Positions 36,887 through 49,051 of a stretch of 64,000 bases of DNA are shown one piece after another. The stretch is from the NCBI RefSeq assembly GCF_000003855.2, contig NW_003101676.1, positions 381,127-445,126 on the forward strand, read 5' to 3'. The DNA comes from Blastomyces gilchristii SLH14081 (lineage: Eukaryota > Ascomycota > Eurotiomycetes > Onygenales > Ajellomycetaceae). The position numbers and the translations under genes are program-made. The notes under the pieces were generated by a model. The model did not search any database. It had not been told where the DNA came from and saw nothing but the letters and a program-made list of their open reading frames with translations. Position 1 is the stretch's first letter. Each line of letters opens with the position of its first letter.

Positions 36887-37473
36887 TCAAGATCTGAATA
36901 AGATCTTAATTCTCTTCTTCTCTATCAGCTTCTGCTAATCAATTAGAGAACAGAAGCATTATTAAAAATTATTATCTCTCAATAAATAAAAAACTTATCA
37001 GTTTTGACTTCTTTGTCTCTCACTTTAATACTCTCTTAATCTTCTTCTATCACTGCTTATTTACAGTAACACTCTTCTTCTCTCTCTCTCTCTTTATCTT
37101 GAACTCAAATTATTCACAGAACTTCTTCTGATCTTATCACTACTGTATAAGACTCTTCACTGTCTTCTTCTTCAATCTCTTACAGATAGTGTTAGTCACA
37201 TTATTTCTATACTTAGTTCAGTCTAAATCTATCAGAAGTATTACTTAAAATTGTTATCATTCTACTCTCTTACAGAATCTCTTCAAGATATTATAATATA
37301 TCTTACAATCTGTCTTCTCTCACTTGAACATCTTCTTCTTCTCTCTCTTCAATCTGTGACAGTACTTACACGCCTTGATGATCTGCAGAACTGCAGAATA
37401 TTTGAAGAGAGATGACATAATTAATTTCAGTGAGTATTAAAGAGAGATGAAGGCAGAAGAGACAGTCAGAAAT

Positions 37474-37474
37474 G

Positions 37475-37536
<62 letters not shown>

Positions 37537-37613
37537 GTAATGATAGTGATAATAGTGATGATAATGATAATAATAATGATAATAATAGTGATGATGATGA
37601 TGATGATGATGAT
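37474..37613. repeat. ATA/GAT trinucleotide and hexanucleotide microsatellite
   Basis: A run of AAT units grades into AATGAT hexamers, imperfect TAATGATAG units and finally GAT units. The ORF across it (37447-37632, poly Ile/Met) is a by-product. Confidence 0.9.
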
Positions 37614-38151
37614 GAAAGAGAGAGTGTATTAAAATATATTACTGACTTATCAAATATAAAGAGACAAAGAAAATATTAACAGTTTTCAGAGATATATAGA
37701 AACAGCTACAGTGTTACATAGTAATATTATCTTCATTCAATACATACAGTGTTGATATTCTTTGTATACAGTTATCATATAATCTATATCAGAGATACAT
37801 GCAGAAAACAGATCTTTATTACTAGAGAGAATGATTGCAGTGATTCTCTGTTTTTATATTATAAAGATAAGTTATTCTTATTTCTTTCTTCTCTCTTTTC
37901 TCTTCTTTTTCAATTCATCACTAAGTTCAAGCTGGTATGAAAACTATTAAAACACTCTTAGAAACTCTTAAATTGAAGAGTATAGACTAATCAAATTTTA
38001 AATACAGAAGAATTAAATTATATTCAATATTACTAATTATTCATTCTCTTTTAATAAAATCACAGTCATATCTTTTTCTCTCTCTCTCTCAAATAAAACA
38101 TGGCCTGTGAAAAGTGAGTATTATATCAGACTATAATGATCAATACAGCCT

Positions 38152-38186
38152 CAGCATGCAGCACTGTATACATACAGTGCATGCTG
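38152..38186. repeat. Imperfect hairpin in the inner hAT-like element
   Basis: Arms at 38152-38169 and 38172-38186 pair over 15 bp (CAGCATGCA...CTGTAT) with a three-base bulge in the left arm and a two-base loop. No function is visible; it may mark the end of an older insertion. Confidence 0.55.
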
Positions 38187-39444
38187 AACTGAGAGACTAT
38201 ATAAGTTGCAAATCAGTATCAGCATCTCAGAGAGAGCTGTGCAGTGTGAAAAAGCTGTAACTCTCAGTCATATGCATAGAGAGTGAATCATTGCAGTAAG
38301 TATATATACATTACATGAAAGTAACACTTTTTAATAATACTCAGTCTCTGATATTATGAAAATAGAGTCTCTCTGTGAGATCTATTTTTATCAGAAGTCA
38401 GAGAATCTTATATTTTTCAAGATTATCTTTATATATCTTGTCTGTGAAATTGATGAAGAGAATTATTAATTTGAGTATTCTGTTCTTGATATCATGTAAG
38501 TGACAGCAGAGTTCATCCTGATCACACTTTTTAAGTGTATATTTTCTAAATATTCACATTTATACAGATATATACTGATTATTTATTAGATAATATTAAG
38601 ACAATGACTTATTATAACTGTGTTACTCTCACTGTGAGAGATACACAGTTGATAATGAATATTGTAAAGACTCTGAGAAGTAAGTATTTTAAAGATACTA
38701 CAGCTCTGTAATCTTGATTTTTTTTATTTTTATTTTTTTTTTTCTTTCTCTTTTTTTTATTTTTTTCATTCTGATTTTTTCTTATTTTTGTTTTGTTTTT
38801 TATTTTTTATTTTTTTTTTATATTTTATATTTTTTTCATAATTAAAATTATATGAATTATGATCTGTGTTTAGAAAAGTAATGATATTTGATAACACTCT
38901 CTATTGAATTTTCAATAAATGAGTACTATGTTATGATATTATGTAAGTGAGAAGTGATTTCATAGTCTCATTTAATATCATTCTCAATAATGAGATCAGA
39001 ATGAAAATATGACTAAGAATTTAAACATATTCTTTATTCAGAACTAGATTTTTATTTAAAAAGTGAATCTGAGATCTTTAATATTTGAAATAATATGATT
39101 TGAGATTAATGTAATGAACATAAACTATAATCAGAAGTAATACTTTTAGATAATATGATAACTGTAAAGTTTAATCCTGGTCTCAGACACAGTCACACGG
39201 TCAGTCTAGTCTCATTTAAAACATATGACAAGAGTAGACAGTAAGTTTCACTGAGACAGTATAGAACTACTATCTAATGTTAAAACTATGTAATAAGATC
39301 AGTTGAATTGATAATGAGACTATCAAAAAATCTGATCCTGGTCTCAGACACGGTCACACGGTCAGTCTAGTCACTTTGTATGTTTTTTTAATAATTAGTT
39401 TTAGTGGGATTCACGCCAAGAAATCTATGAGACCAGATCAAATG

Positions 39445-39610
39445 TGATTCAAAGATTGCTTGAGCCAGCGTACAATTACAGGCGTACGCCGGCTTCTTAT
39501 ATATCATATGCTAAATTAATTAGTGGCCGCTATGGCCTCTTTTACATTTGTAAGCAAGTTCAGAAGTGGCTGTGTTATTATCTGATAATCATACATTCTT
39601 CTGAACTACA
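39445..39610 (-). repeat. 3' LTR of element F (166 bp)
   Basis: Plus strand begins TGATTCAAAG and ends GAACTACA. It shares length with the partner at 47504-47669; a third, partial copy is at 48962-49051. Differences are mostly CpG against TpG/CpA. ATCTGATA here has its complement in the primer-site position next to the other LTR. Confidence 0.85.
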
Positions 39611-42600
39611 TTCTCTCTCATCAGATTCAGTCACACTTATATAATCATGATATCTGTTCTAGCTTCATGCGGATTAGTATGTTACTAGTGTTCATGATTA
39701 TGTGATCTATCTCTGATTCAGCTAGCATTCTGTATACACTCTCACAAAGAAACTTTCACTATTTATATCACTTATTCACTAACTTTTCTTATTCTTCAAT
39801 CATCTTCTTCATCATTGTCATCATTGAATGTCATCATCATTTCATCTAAGATTACTACCTCTTCTTCTGTTCAACATCTTCTATTCATTTATCTATTACA
39901 TTGTATGTGTTTCTGGTAATAATCTCTCATTTTCATAACAAGTATCATTGTAGTGCTCATGTCAGGCAGTTCATTAGCAGTAAGTGTAATGTGTTGTGAA
40001 ATGTATATGATCAGAACTTGTTTATCTTCTAATAATTATCAGAATGTATTATTATGAATGACATATCTTCTTTATCTTCTTATACATTCTTGACTGTTTT
40101 TCTTCTCAGTGAATTTCTGATCATGTTTTCTGACATGATTTTATATAAATGCAGATACTAATATATTTGTTTTTATTTATATAGAATCTTCACATGTTGA
40201 CAGATCTGTATCTGCTGATAATAGTGAACTCAATATTAAATCATTGATTGAGAACTTGAAGAATATGATAATAAAGAAATTATCTATATTATATGTGACT
40301 GAGTCTTCTGTATTCTTCTCTGCTTCTTCTATCACTTCTTTCTCTGCTACTCTCTCTCAATCTTCTATACTTATCTCTGTGTCTAGTTCTTTCACTCTCA
40401 CTATCTCTGTTTCTGTGATTCTCATTCCTGCTACTTCTGATTTTACTGTCTTTGTTTTTATTATCAGTTCTCCCTGTTTCAAGAAGATGTTGTATAGACT
40501 TAATGAATTATATTTCTCAGTGTGTATACTTCTGCTCTTCTTACTAACTCTCAGAATGATTTATTATATAAAGACTGTATATAATATAACTATCTGAAGC
40601 TCAGTTATAAACACTAATTATTACATTCATTTCAAATATTTGTGATAAGATAATTATTCATTCATATCAGAGAATCATCTCTTCTCTTAATAGTATTGAA
40701 ATTGTAAGTCTTTTTCTTTTTCATTTTTTCTTTCTAATACTGATTTTTCTGTTCTTAGAGAAAATTATTATGAGTTTTACTGTGTATAAAGTTGTAATAT
40801 TCACAGATACTAAGAAACTTTTCATAATTATAAAGTTTAATATTACAGAGATATTCACTCTGATGAATTTCTTCAGAATAATAGATCTGTATCAGTCTAT
40901 TCTCTAATATCTATTATCTGACTTCATGATGCAGATAAAAGATATTCATGTTTTCAGAAACAGAAATACAGATATTGTACTTTTTTACACCTGCAGATGT
41001 AAGACTTGTACATCTTATCTGAGATATTATTATAGAAATGAGTTATTTACATACTGTGTTCTACTTTCTATATTCTTCTGTATCTCTCTCTCTCTTTCTG
41101 AGAAGTCTTATATATGTTGTAATTATATATATAACTCTAAGATCAGTGAGTATTTATTCAGTAACTGTTCTTATCTCTGATTTTACAGTTTTCATATACT
41201 AACAATAGTTCTTAGTTACTTCAGTGTCAGAGATCATTTTAATTGAAGATAATAACACTGTTAAAACTATCTTCTCTCACTCTCAAGCTTCTTCTGTTGC
41301 TTTCTCTTTCTTCTCTGCAGAGAAGATTGTGCGTATATCAGATTATAAGTATTCAGCTCTGAGTGACTTCTACTATTATTTATTCAGTTCTGCATCTTCT
41401 TCTTCTTTCATTTCTTCTATCTCTGCTCTCTCTGTTCTGACTTCTGATTCTGCAGATTCTGTACTCTTCTTCAATTTTTCTACCTGTACACATGCACATT
41501 TCTATATTGACATTTCAGTCAATCTTGCAATAAATAACATTAATGTCATATATAGAGCAGTAGAGAAATTGAAGACATGTATGATATTGTTATAAGAGTA
41601 GCTTATAACTCTTAAATCTCTTATAAATCTCAAGTTTTGAGATTTTCTTTATTTTTGATGTTTTTCAGATGATGTGGTGTTGAAAATAGATTAACATATG
41701 ACATATGAAAATGAATAAGATATGTATGATAAAATTTATCTTTTACAGCTGACTCTTACAGTTGATAATCAATTCATTATTTCTTTTCTTTTCTTATACT
41801 TTTTCTTTATCTGCTAGTCACTACTCTTATACAATCTCTATATAATACAGTGTTCAGTAACTAGATTCAGCAGCTTTCATCTTTTGTGATTCTATCTCAT
41901 ACATTATACTGTCTCTTTTCACCTGCTCAGATCACTACAGTGAATAGCTCATTAAAACTAATCTTATCTGATCTCTGAGTATTCTCAGAGATTGAGATGA
42001 CTTAGTCTCATATATCTGTGAATATTTCAGATGCTTCATTCTCTGTTATCTCTGTGATTGAACTGGTGTAAATAGTTGAATTCAACTCTGAATTTCTTTT
42101 TCTTCTATAATCTGATTTATGTATAAGTCTGTCACTTTGAGACTGCTCTTTACTGTGTTGTATTCACTATCTGCAGTATATTATCATACAACTGACTACA
42201 GTCTTATCACTTATTAAAGTGTGATATTTATCTGATTTCTTCATTTCTTCTCATTCTTTTCCTATAATTGTGAAAAGATCAGAATAAGTGAGATCATCTG
42301 ATTTATAAGTATCTATAATTTCTCTTACTTTATAAGACTTTTCAATTATAAGTTCTTTCTTTTTTAACACTGATAATAGTGCTGTGAATAATCATAATTC
42401 ACTCAGATCTTGCATCTTTACTTTTATAAGTTATGAACTATTTATTAAGTTGTATAAGATCTGTCTCTCTGATTCTTTCAATATGTATATTCTCAGAGAA
42501 TGTGATTTAAGTATTTTATATGACTTAAATCATCTAGATTGAAACTTCTCAGAGCTCTTATTATGTATGAGAACTCACATTCTTATCTTGAGACTTGATT

Positions 42601-42800
42601 TCTTAACTAGTGAGTCTCATATTCTTTTTAATTGAATTGCTCAGTTCAGAAGTAACTTATTAGCTTTTATATGTATGTGACTGATCTCTTTCAATCTTGA
42701 TTCTGTATTTATAACTGTTGTATCTGTAACTGCTATTCTCTCTCTCATCTTTTTCAAAGCATTCTCTGAGATGTGCGGATGCAATTCATACAACAGATAA
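39611..42800 (-). other. Long 3' region of element F, no recognised domain
   Basis: About 3.2 kb between the integrase core and the 3' LTR. Plus-strand open frames at 40244-40597, 40926-41180 and 41224-41595 are Ser/Phe-rich and antisense to pol. On the sense (minus) strand the same DNA at about 41.39-41.50 kb reads as a Glu/Lys-rich, coiled-coil-like segment (VEKLKKSTESAESEVRTERA) that soon meets stops. It could be a lost accessory ORF. I cannot name a function. Confidence 0.4.
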
Positions 42801-42871
42801 AATGATGAATACTTGAAGACTGCATGCTGCTGAATTCACATGACTAATAGTACCTGACTGAGATATTCATC

Positions 42872-43111
42872 TCATAATCTTATAGACTTGCTCACTAGAT
42901 ATTTCATCAGCATGTTATTCAAGATTTTATTCAAGTATTTCACTTTTCTATTTATCTGTGAGTGATATGACATTGTTCTACAATATCTTGTCTGTAACTG
43001 GCTCATGAAATGCCTCACTGCTTCTTCTATAAGATTTACATTATTATCAGTTAGAATCTCACACAGCATTTCATAGTTAATATAGATCTCATTATATAGA
43101 AACTTCATCAC
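42872..43111 (-). pseudogene. Integrase core fragment of element F
   Basis: 79 codons with the Ty3 integrase pattern EILTDNNVNLIEEAV..FMSQLQTRYCRTMSYHSQINRKVKYLN. The TDN aspartate is kept, and the histidine-serine-glutamine segment (normally HPQTNG) follows at the expected spacing. It is in line with 43373-43633 upstream; stops lie between. Confidence 0.9.
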
Positions 43112-43372
43112 TATCTTCTCTATTATCTCTGAAACTGCTTTTATAACTGGTCAGTCAGTAGTGTAATTAATAGCAGTGATTATTCATCAATTTTTATTTA
43201 ATATTCACAGTAATATGTCTATGAGATTCACTCTTCATTATTTAAACAGTTATATTATACACTTTATCTGATGATATGCTTTCTTATATTCTAATCCTTT
43301 GTTAGATTCTTTCATGATCTGATAATTCAGGCACTCATGAGTGTATATCTAGATGTTCTCAGTCATACTTGA

Positions 43373-43633
43373 TCAGTATACTCTTGATTTAAGTACACTC
43401 ATGAGTTCAGAGCTTTCTAAGTGACTGAATTCCTTATACATGCAAGTCATCAGATTGCATCTAAATGAATATTCTAGATAGAGAGCTTCTGCATATTCTA
43501 GATCATGATAAAGCATAACATCATTTTTCAATTTTCTTAGCTTAAAGTTCAGAAGCATCTCTTCTACTACTTTTATAAGATACTTATTATCTGATATCTT
43601 GTCATTCTTTAAGTAAGAGATCATTATGTTCAC
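43373..43633 (-). pseudogene. Integrase N-terminal region of element F
   Basis: 86 codons covering the end of RNase H and the zinc-binding start of integrase: SDNKYLIKVVEEMLLNFKLRK, then LYHDLEYAEALYLEYSFRCNLMTCMYKEFSHLESSELMSVLK, where EFSHL is the HHCC-type first histidine region. Confidence 0.85.
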
Positions 43634-44335
43634 TTATTCTAATTTCTTACACTCTCTCAGTGTGTTTAACATGAACTTCTCTTATATCTGATTCATAGAA
43701 CTCTCACTCATGAAATCAGATCTGTGACTGATTGCATTAGATATCACAGCATCTGATCTCTTTTAATATTTAATATAAAGATTGTATACTTAGAACTCTG
43801 AGATTCAACATACTAAGTATTTAAAAGATTTTATTATTAATTGTAGATAGACAAGGCTTTCATGATCTGTGATCACTGTTGTCATATACTCATTATTAAT
43901 ATATCTATTTCATAACATCAGTATACATTTAATTGCTAGCAATTTCTTTTCATACACTGAGTAATTGAGCTCAGTGCTTAATAGTTTTCTATCATTATAC
44001 ATCACTGAGTGCAGCTTGTCATTCTTACTCATCTGTAAAAGAGCATCTCTGATAGCTTATTCAGATGTGTCTGTCTCAATGTAGAAAGGTTTATTATAAT
44101 CTGATTAAATAAGCACTGAGAATGTTATTATACATTTTCTCAGTATGAGAAAAGCCTCTTCATATGCAGCATTTCAGATAATTGAATAAAACTTCTTCTT
44201 TCACAGATTTGCATCTGTTTCTCTTAAGAGATCTGAGAGTGATACAGATATTTATATAAAATCCTTAATAAATCTACAGTAATATGAGATCAACTCAAGA
44301 AACTATTATATATAATATATGTTTCTCAGTCATAA

Positions 44336-44635
44336 TCAATTTACTATGATATTCAATTTCTCTGAAATGAAGTGTATACAGTTATCACTCACTATATATT
44401 CTATGAACTTCAACTCTTTCATTTCAAATACATACTTTATTAATTTGATATAGAGCTTATACTCTGTCAGAGTTATAAGCACTTTATCAAGATACTTCAG
44501 ATGTTCATTATATAAGTTTGAAAAGACTAGAATGTCATTGAGATATATAAGATATAAGATTTTATTCTGTTTATAAAGAATTATATTCATCATTATTTGA
44601 AAGATGACAGATGCATTTATTAGACTGAATGACAT
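44336..44635 (-). pseudogene. Reverse transcriptase fragment of element F
   Basis: 99 codons beginning MSFSLINASVIFQ (family MPFGLTNAPATFQ), then YLNDILVFSNLYNEHLKYLDKVL and a FIEYIV thumb segment. The catalytic loop is YLND, one aspartate lost. More RT, protease and gag remnants lie up to about 47.4 kb. Confidence 0.92.
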
Positions 44636-47503
44636 TGTCAGAAATTCAAACTTTTCTTATTATATATTAAACATGATTTGCAGAACTGATAGTTCATCTA
44701 CACAGATCTATCAGTATTCTGAGAGAAGATCAATCTTTAATAGATATCAGGTGTTTTCAATTGTATTCAACTGTTGTTAAATCTGTGACAGTGAATATTC
44801 ATTCTGAATTATAAGCTTATTAAGTACTTGATAATTAATACATATTCATCACTCTTCATCTGTCTTTTTCATAAATAGGACTGAAAAGCCTCACACACTT
44901 AATGAGAGTTATATAAGACTACATTCTAGAAGGTCTGTGATCTGATGCTTCTGTTCTTCAAGATGTATTTATGACAGAGAGTATGCATTCTGATTGACTG
45001 ATTTTACATTCTCTGTGTCAATCTCATGTACAAATCCTTATTTCAGCAGCAATTTCAGTAAAAGATCTATTTGAAAGATCTTTTCATACTTCTTCAGAAG
45101 CTTCTTTATACACTTGTTCTTTCATATATTCTTTATCTTAGTTTTCTTCACTTTCAGATCCTGTATAATATATAGAATGCTTTTGAATGAGATTTTATAA
45201 ATTATTCTCTTTACTTGTTAATATGTAAGCAGATTTAATCCTTCTATATCAGAGATGTAAAATATTCTTCTCATATCAGTTAATAGAATTGTATGAATCA
45301 TTTGCTTTCTATCAGTCAACTATATATAATATGTACATCATTGAATCTGCAGATTGAATCTTTGAAATCAATCAAGTCTGAGAATAAGATTATATTTCAT
45401 GTTCTGCAGCTCTCATGCTTAAATATAGCAAGATCATTCTCTGAAGTGCAAGAAAACTCTTACTCTTATAGATGATATTAAATATCAGTTATCAGATAAT
45501 CTTATACATTGAGAATTCTTCACTCAGCAGATCTCTTTCAGTCTTCAGATCATATAATCATTAATATATTGTATAGAAGCTTCTGTGTCTGTTAACACTT
45601 TTGCGGTCATCGCTCAATTCTTATTTAAGTATCTCTTATACATTAACATTTCAGGTCTCAAGGCATTGAGATGAGTTTTCACTTTATCATTCTCACTCAC
45701 ATCTCATTCAGAAGCCTGCTTTCTCTTGATATTTACAGAATTCAGAGAATCATCTAATACAGACATCTCTTTCACTTTGAAGACTTTTCATAGAATATTA
45801 GCAAGTATCTTCAAGCTCACTGATTCTGCTAGTTTTTTAACTCTCTTGCTTCTCTTAACTATGTATACTGTGTGTAATCTTTTATATCATGATTTTAGCA
45901 TTCATAGTTGAAGCAAGCTCAATACTTATAATATCAAGGTTTTCACTCAGAAGATCTCTTTTTTGAGAAATTCAGTGCTTTAGCAATGATATTCAGATCT
46001 AGATTCATCATATTCAGATATATAACTTATATTATAGAAGTCTGATTACTCATTCTTCACTGAGATATACTTAATTACAGTATTTTCTGTTGCAATTGAC
46101 TTGCTTATTCTTATATAATGAGAATATTGTACACTTCTTTCACTGTATCTGATTATAAGATTAAGTATTTTCATTCTACTCTCAACTCAGATGTAAGATC
46201 ATGAATGAAGATCTATAAATAGAAAGATATTGAAAGCTCTTCATTTAATGTAAGATAGTATAAGCTGAAGTGTGTGAAGTATAATATAAGATTACTCACT
46301 TATCTACACTCAGTGAAGTATTTATAACACTTATCTTATACATTCACTTTCTCAAAGTTGTGTAAGATTCATTTGAAAAACTCATTTCATGTTTATAAGA
46401 ATGAATATCACTCTGAGTCTATGAGATTCATCTTTTCATCAGCTATTTATAATGACTTCACTTTTTCACATAGAAATGTGATAGATTTTAAGACTTGTTA
46501 AAATTCTATTAACTGTCTGTCTATGAGTTCACATTTAATCTGATAATATAATCATATCTGACTTAGCCAGCTGATTGCAGCATCATTTTTTCAGTTGTTA
46601 TTAAAGCTTGATAATTTCAGCAGATCTCTCAGCTTGATATATCTCATGCTTGAATTCTCATTCTATGCAGTGATCTTCAATGATGTGTACACTTCTGAAG
46701 AGATTATAAATAATTATGATAAGATCTTCAAATTCAGTATAGTTATCTATCTGTATAAACATTCAATCTCTCACTGCAGATCTAAGATCTAGTTTTCTCT
46801 ATTCTTATTAATGATGATAATTGTGTTGATAAAGCTCTTTATAGTGAATACTTGATTCACTATAAATATCAATTATTATTTGACTTTTATCTCAGCCTGT
46901 CACTGTGTACACAAGACCTCAATCTTATTTAGAATCCTTGTATATATACAGAGCTTCAATTTCAGTTCAGTGATTTCAGCTATTTTTCTTACTGCTTTAA
47001 GTAAATTCTCTGAGAGATTCTACATATCTTTCAGTTCAGATAGCAGAGAAGAGTGTTATTCATATTAACTAGAAAAGATATTTATTTCAGTGATTTCTTA
47101 TTAATTATACAATATCTATCATTATATCACTATATTGTTATATTACTATATTATTATATAATTTCTGTTATTATCATACAACTTCAGTAATGATCACTTT
47201 CTTCTTTTATCTCTCTGAGTGAAGAGCAGTCTTCTTTGAATCTAGTTCATCACTCTCATTCTCTTTCTCACACCTCATTCATTCGCATCTCATATGTGGC
47301 ATTTATCTGAGTGTGAAGTTTTCCTCTGACAAGTGAAGCAGTATCAATCAGATACTCTTTTACTCATCACTCTTCATATACTATCTTTTGAGACATTCTA
47401 GAATCACACTGACATAATAACTATAAATCACTTTGTAGATGAAATTATCACATTCTGAAGAAGTCTGCACTTCTCATCAGTTTTTTAGACATGCTATCAG
47501 ATG
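44636..47503 (-). pseudogene. RT N-terminus, protease and gag remnants of element F
   Basis: Minus-strand continuation upstream of the RT fragment. Low-complexity, stop-rich sequence with short open stretches only; the plus-strand frames here (45293-45475, 45726-45911, 46595-46792, 46880-47068) are antisense. Placement rests on element order, not on readable domains. Confidence 0.5.
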
Positions 47504-47669
47504 TGATTCAAAGATTGCTTAAGTCAGTGTATAATTACAGGCGTATGCTGACTTCTTATATATTGTACACTAAATTAATTAGTGGCCGCTATGGCTCCTT
47601 TTACATTTGTAAGCAAGCTCAGAAGCGGCCGCGTTATTATCCGACGGTTGTACGTTCTTCCGAACCACA
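47504..47669 (-). repeat. 5' LTR of element F (166 bp)
   Basis: Retains many CpGs (GCGGCCGCGTTATTATCCG) absent from its partner. Just left of it, 47490-47503 reads CATGCTATCAGATG. The complementary strand matches the LTR segment ATCTGATA exactly over 8 bases, and further if CpG transitions are allowed. Confidence 0.85.
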
Positions 47670-47722
47670 CAAATGAGATCAAATATGAAATTCATGATTT
47701 CAGCGGCCAGTCTAATACTGAA

Positions 47723-48961
47723 GATAATATTAATTTTATCTCAGATTTCTGTAATTTAGGCTGTGAATCTGAAGTGTTTGATGCTGAACTATTTGCAATA
47801 GTGAAAGCTTTCAAACTTATTGAAATAAAATCTTATAAAAGAGAAAATAGTTTGAAAGAGATATGAATATTCTCTGATAGTTAATCTGCTTTAAAAAGAC
47901 TTGAAAATAGTCAGATTCATAATAATCAAATGAATCTTGAACTGATTTTAAACTCTGTTTTGAAAATTTAAAAGAGAAGAATATTAAAACTGATAATTTA
48001 TCTGCACTGAGTTCCTGCTGATATAAGTACTTATAATAATGAATTGACTGATTCAGCTGTAAAAACAAGTTCAGAATTAAGCAGATATATTTAAAAAACA
48101 GTATTCTGATCTTTCATAAAGAGTCAGATAAAAGAATCTTGTTTAAATAAGTAAAATAAAAGCTGACAGAAATAAAAGAAGAGTATACATTATTCAAGAT
48201 TTGAGATAAAATTAAAATGAAAATCTTGTTTAATTATCTATAAAAAGAAAATATTCTCATCTATAATTCAGCTGAAACTAGAATATGATTATTTTAAATT
48301 CTATACATAAAGATTTGATGATAGATTTGATTCAATAAAATGCTCATTCTGTAATATAAATAAAAATTCTGAGTATATTATAATACATTATGCATTATAT
48401 AATAGTCTCAGAGTCAGATTGAAGAAGAACTATAATTTAAATCAATTAAATATAAGATTCTTATTCTCAACTGAGACAGAAATTAAATACTTAATAGACT
48501 TTCTATCAGAAACTTAAGCAGCTATAAGAAAATGACTGAATTCAAAAGTATCTGAATATGAAGAGATGAAAATTGATTAGATATAGTCTATTAAAACAGC
48601 TATATACTCTCTTTTAATAATTTTATTTTATTATAGTCTCTCTTTACTATACTTGTTCTTTTCTGCTCTTTTCTATCTATCTATTTAATATGTCTATCTT
48701 TAAGACTGTGTTCTCTTTTCTTTTGTCATGATATTATCAAATGATTTCAAAGTATCAGAAGGTGTTAAAATACTGTAATTTATAAACAGTTTTTGTATTC
48801 TGAGCTGAAATTTTCTGATTTTACATATCTGAAATTGATAAATGTATAATAGTTGACTTTAGAGATATAGGAAAAACCCTGAGAACTAAAAGTTCTCAGA
48901 TAGATGTCATAGTCTCTGACTGCATATATCTATAATTGAAGAATAATAATAATAATAATAC
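47723..48961 (+). pseudogene. LINE beta ORF2 end: RNase H, zinc finger, and 3' UTR
   Basis: RNase H resumes after the outer MITE: FYNLGCESEVFDAELFAIVKAF, then IFSDS.SALKRLENS, carrying the conserved Glu and second Asp. A cysteine motif (CSFCN...H) starts at 48341. About 350 bp of 3' UTR shared with LINE gamma and the chimeric retroposon follows, then AAT/TAA repeats to 48960. Confidence 0.88.
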
Positions 48962-49051
48962 TTAGTGGCTGCTATAACCTCTTTACATTTGTAAGTGTGT
49001 TCAGAAGCGGCCGCGTTATTATCCGGCGGTTGTGCGTTCTTCTGAACCACA
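48962..49051. repeat. Partial LTR of the F family
   Basis: Ninety bases matching the right-hand part of F's LTRs (TTAGTGGCTGC ... GAACCACA), starting immediately after the LINE tail. The LINE probably inserted into an older F-type LTR. The other half is not at 26287, where element alpha intervenes. It is relatively little mutated. Confidence 0.75.

Larger units (their letters stand above)
33402..39208 (-). mobile_element. hAT-like element (inner), 5.8 kb, no transposase recognised
   Basis: Flanked by GTCTCATT (33394-33401 and 39209-39216) with the same terminal repeats as the MITEs (TAGACTGGCCG ... CGGTCAGTCTA); strand is set by matching MITE ends. At 5,807 bp it is long enough to be the autonomous parent, but no hAT dimerisation or DDE motif is readable on either strand after mutation. 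It contains a charged ORF (36647-36886, minus), a possible Cys-containing segment (about 37.32-37.42 kb, minus), microsatellites and a hairpin. Alternatively it is a non-autonomous element that captured foreign sequence. Confidence 0.7.
33048..39369 (-). mobile_element. hAT-like MITE (middle), inverted, split by a larger hAT-like element
   Basis: Lies inside the outer MITE, flanked by GTCACTTT (33040-33047 and 39370-39377). Ends read TAGACTGG...GTCAGTCTA, the reverse of the outer copy. Its own sequence (33048-33401 and 39217-39369) adds to 507 bp, matching the 506-bp family length. Confidence 0.88.
39445..47669 (-). mobile_element. Ty3-type LTR retrotransposon F in the outer MITE
   Basis: An 8.2-kb minus-strand element with short 166-bp LTRs (39445-39610 and 47504-47669) and a duplicated (C)AAATG at 39439-39444 and 47670-47675. 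The MITE sequence continues on both sides. From right to left: 5' LTR, gag region, RT (44336-44635), integrase zinc-binding region (43373-43633), integrase core (42872-43111), then about 3.2 kb before the 3' LTR. A purine run on the sense strand (GATGAGAGAGAA) abuts the left LTR. The target duplicate can be read as 5 or 6 bases. Confidence 0.85.
32734..47714 (+). mobile_element. hAT-like MITE (outer), split by two insertions
   Basis: Inverted repeats TAGACTGACCG (32734) and CGGCCAGTCTA (to 47714), flanked by ATACTGAA at 32726-32733 and 47715-47722 and joining the two halves of the LINE RNase H. Its own sequence is only 32734-33047 (with an assembly gap), 39378-39439 and 47676-47714. Aligned to the 506-bp copy at 29430-29935, these account for the whole MITE, so the 15-kb span is a small MITE that received other elements and not a giant transposon. 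Confidence 0.88.
26288..48961 (+). mobile_element. LINE beta, near full-length Tad-like element split by three insertions
   Basis: Pieces: 26288-29429, 29936-31298, 31832-32733 and 47715-48961, together about 6.6 kb. Order: 5' UTR with tandem repeats, ORF1, ORF2 (apurinic-type endonuclease, reverse transcriptase, RNase H, C-terminal zinc finger), 3' UTR, TAA-repeat tail (48942-48960). An RNase H after the RT and a two-ORF layout fit the fungal Tad clade (I superfamily). Both ORFs carry many stops. The left end abuts the alpha LTR, so the true 5' end and its target duplicate cannot be defined. The right end lies in an F-type LTR fragment. Confidence 0.88.

Noticed and set aside
37447..37632. 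Ile/Met-rich small membrane protein
   Set aside because: It is a trinucleotide microsatellite read as codons.
40244..41595. Ser-rich secreted or mucin-like proteins on the plus strand
   Set aside because: Low-complexity frames antisense to element F with no start context or splice support; kept only as part of an open question about F's 3' region.
32734..47714. Single giant 15-kb DNA transposon
   Set aside because: Subtracting the nested insertions leaves only a normal 506-bp MITE.
39520..49051. Possible cloning adaptor or vector contamination (GGCCGCTATGGCC and GCGGCCGC motifs)
   Set aside because: The motifs recur at about 39.53, 47.59 and 48.97-49.01 kb as part of one LTR family, with transition differences between copies, so they are genomic repeat sequence.
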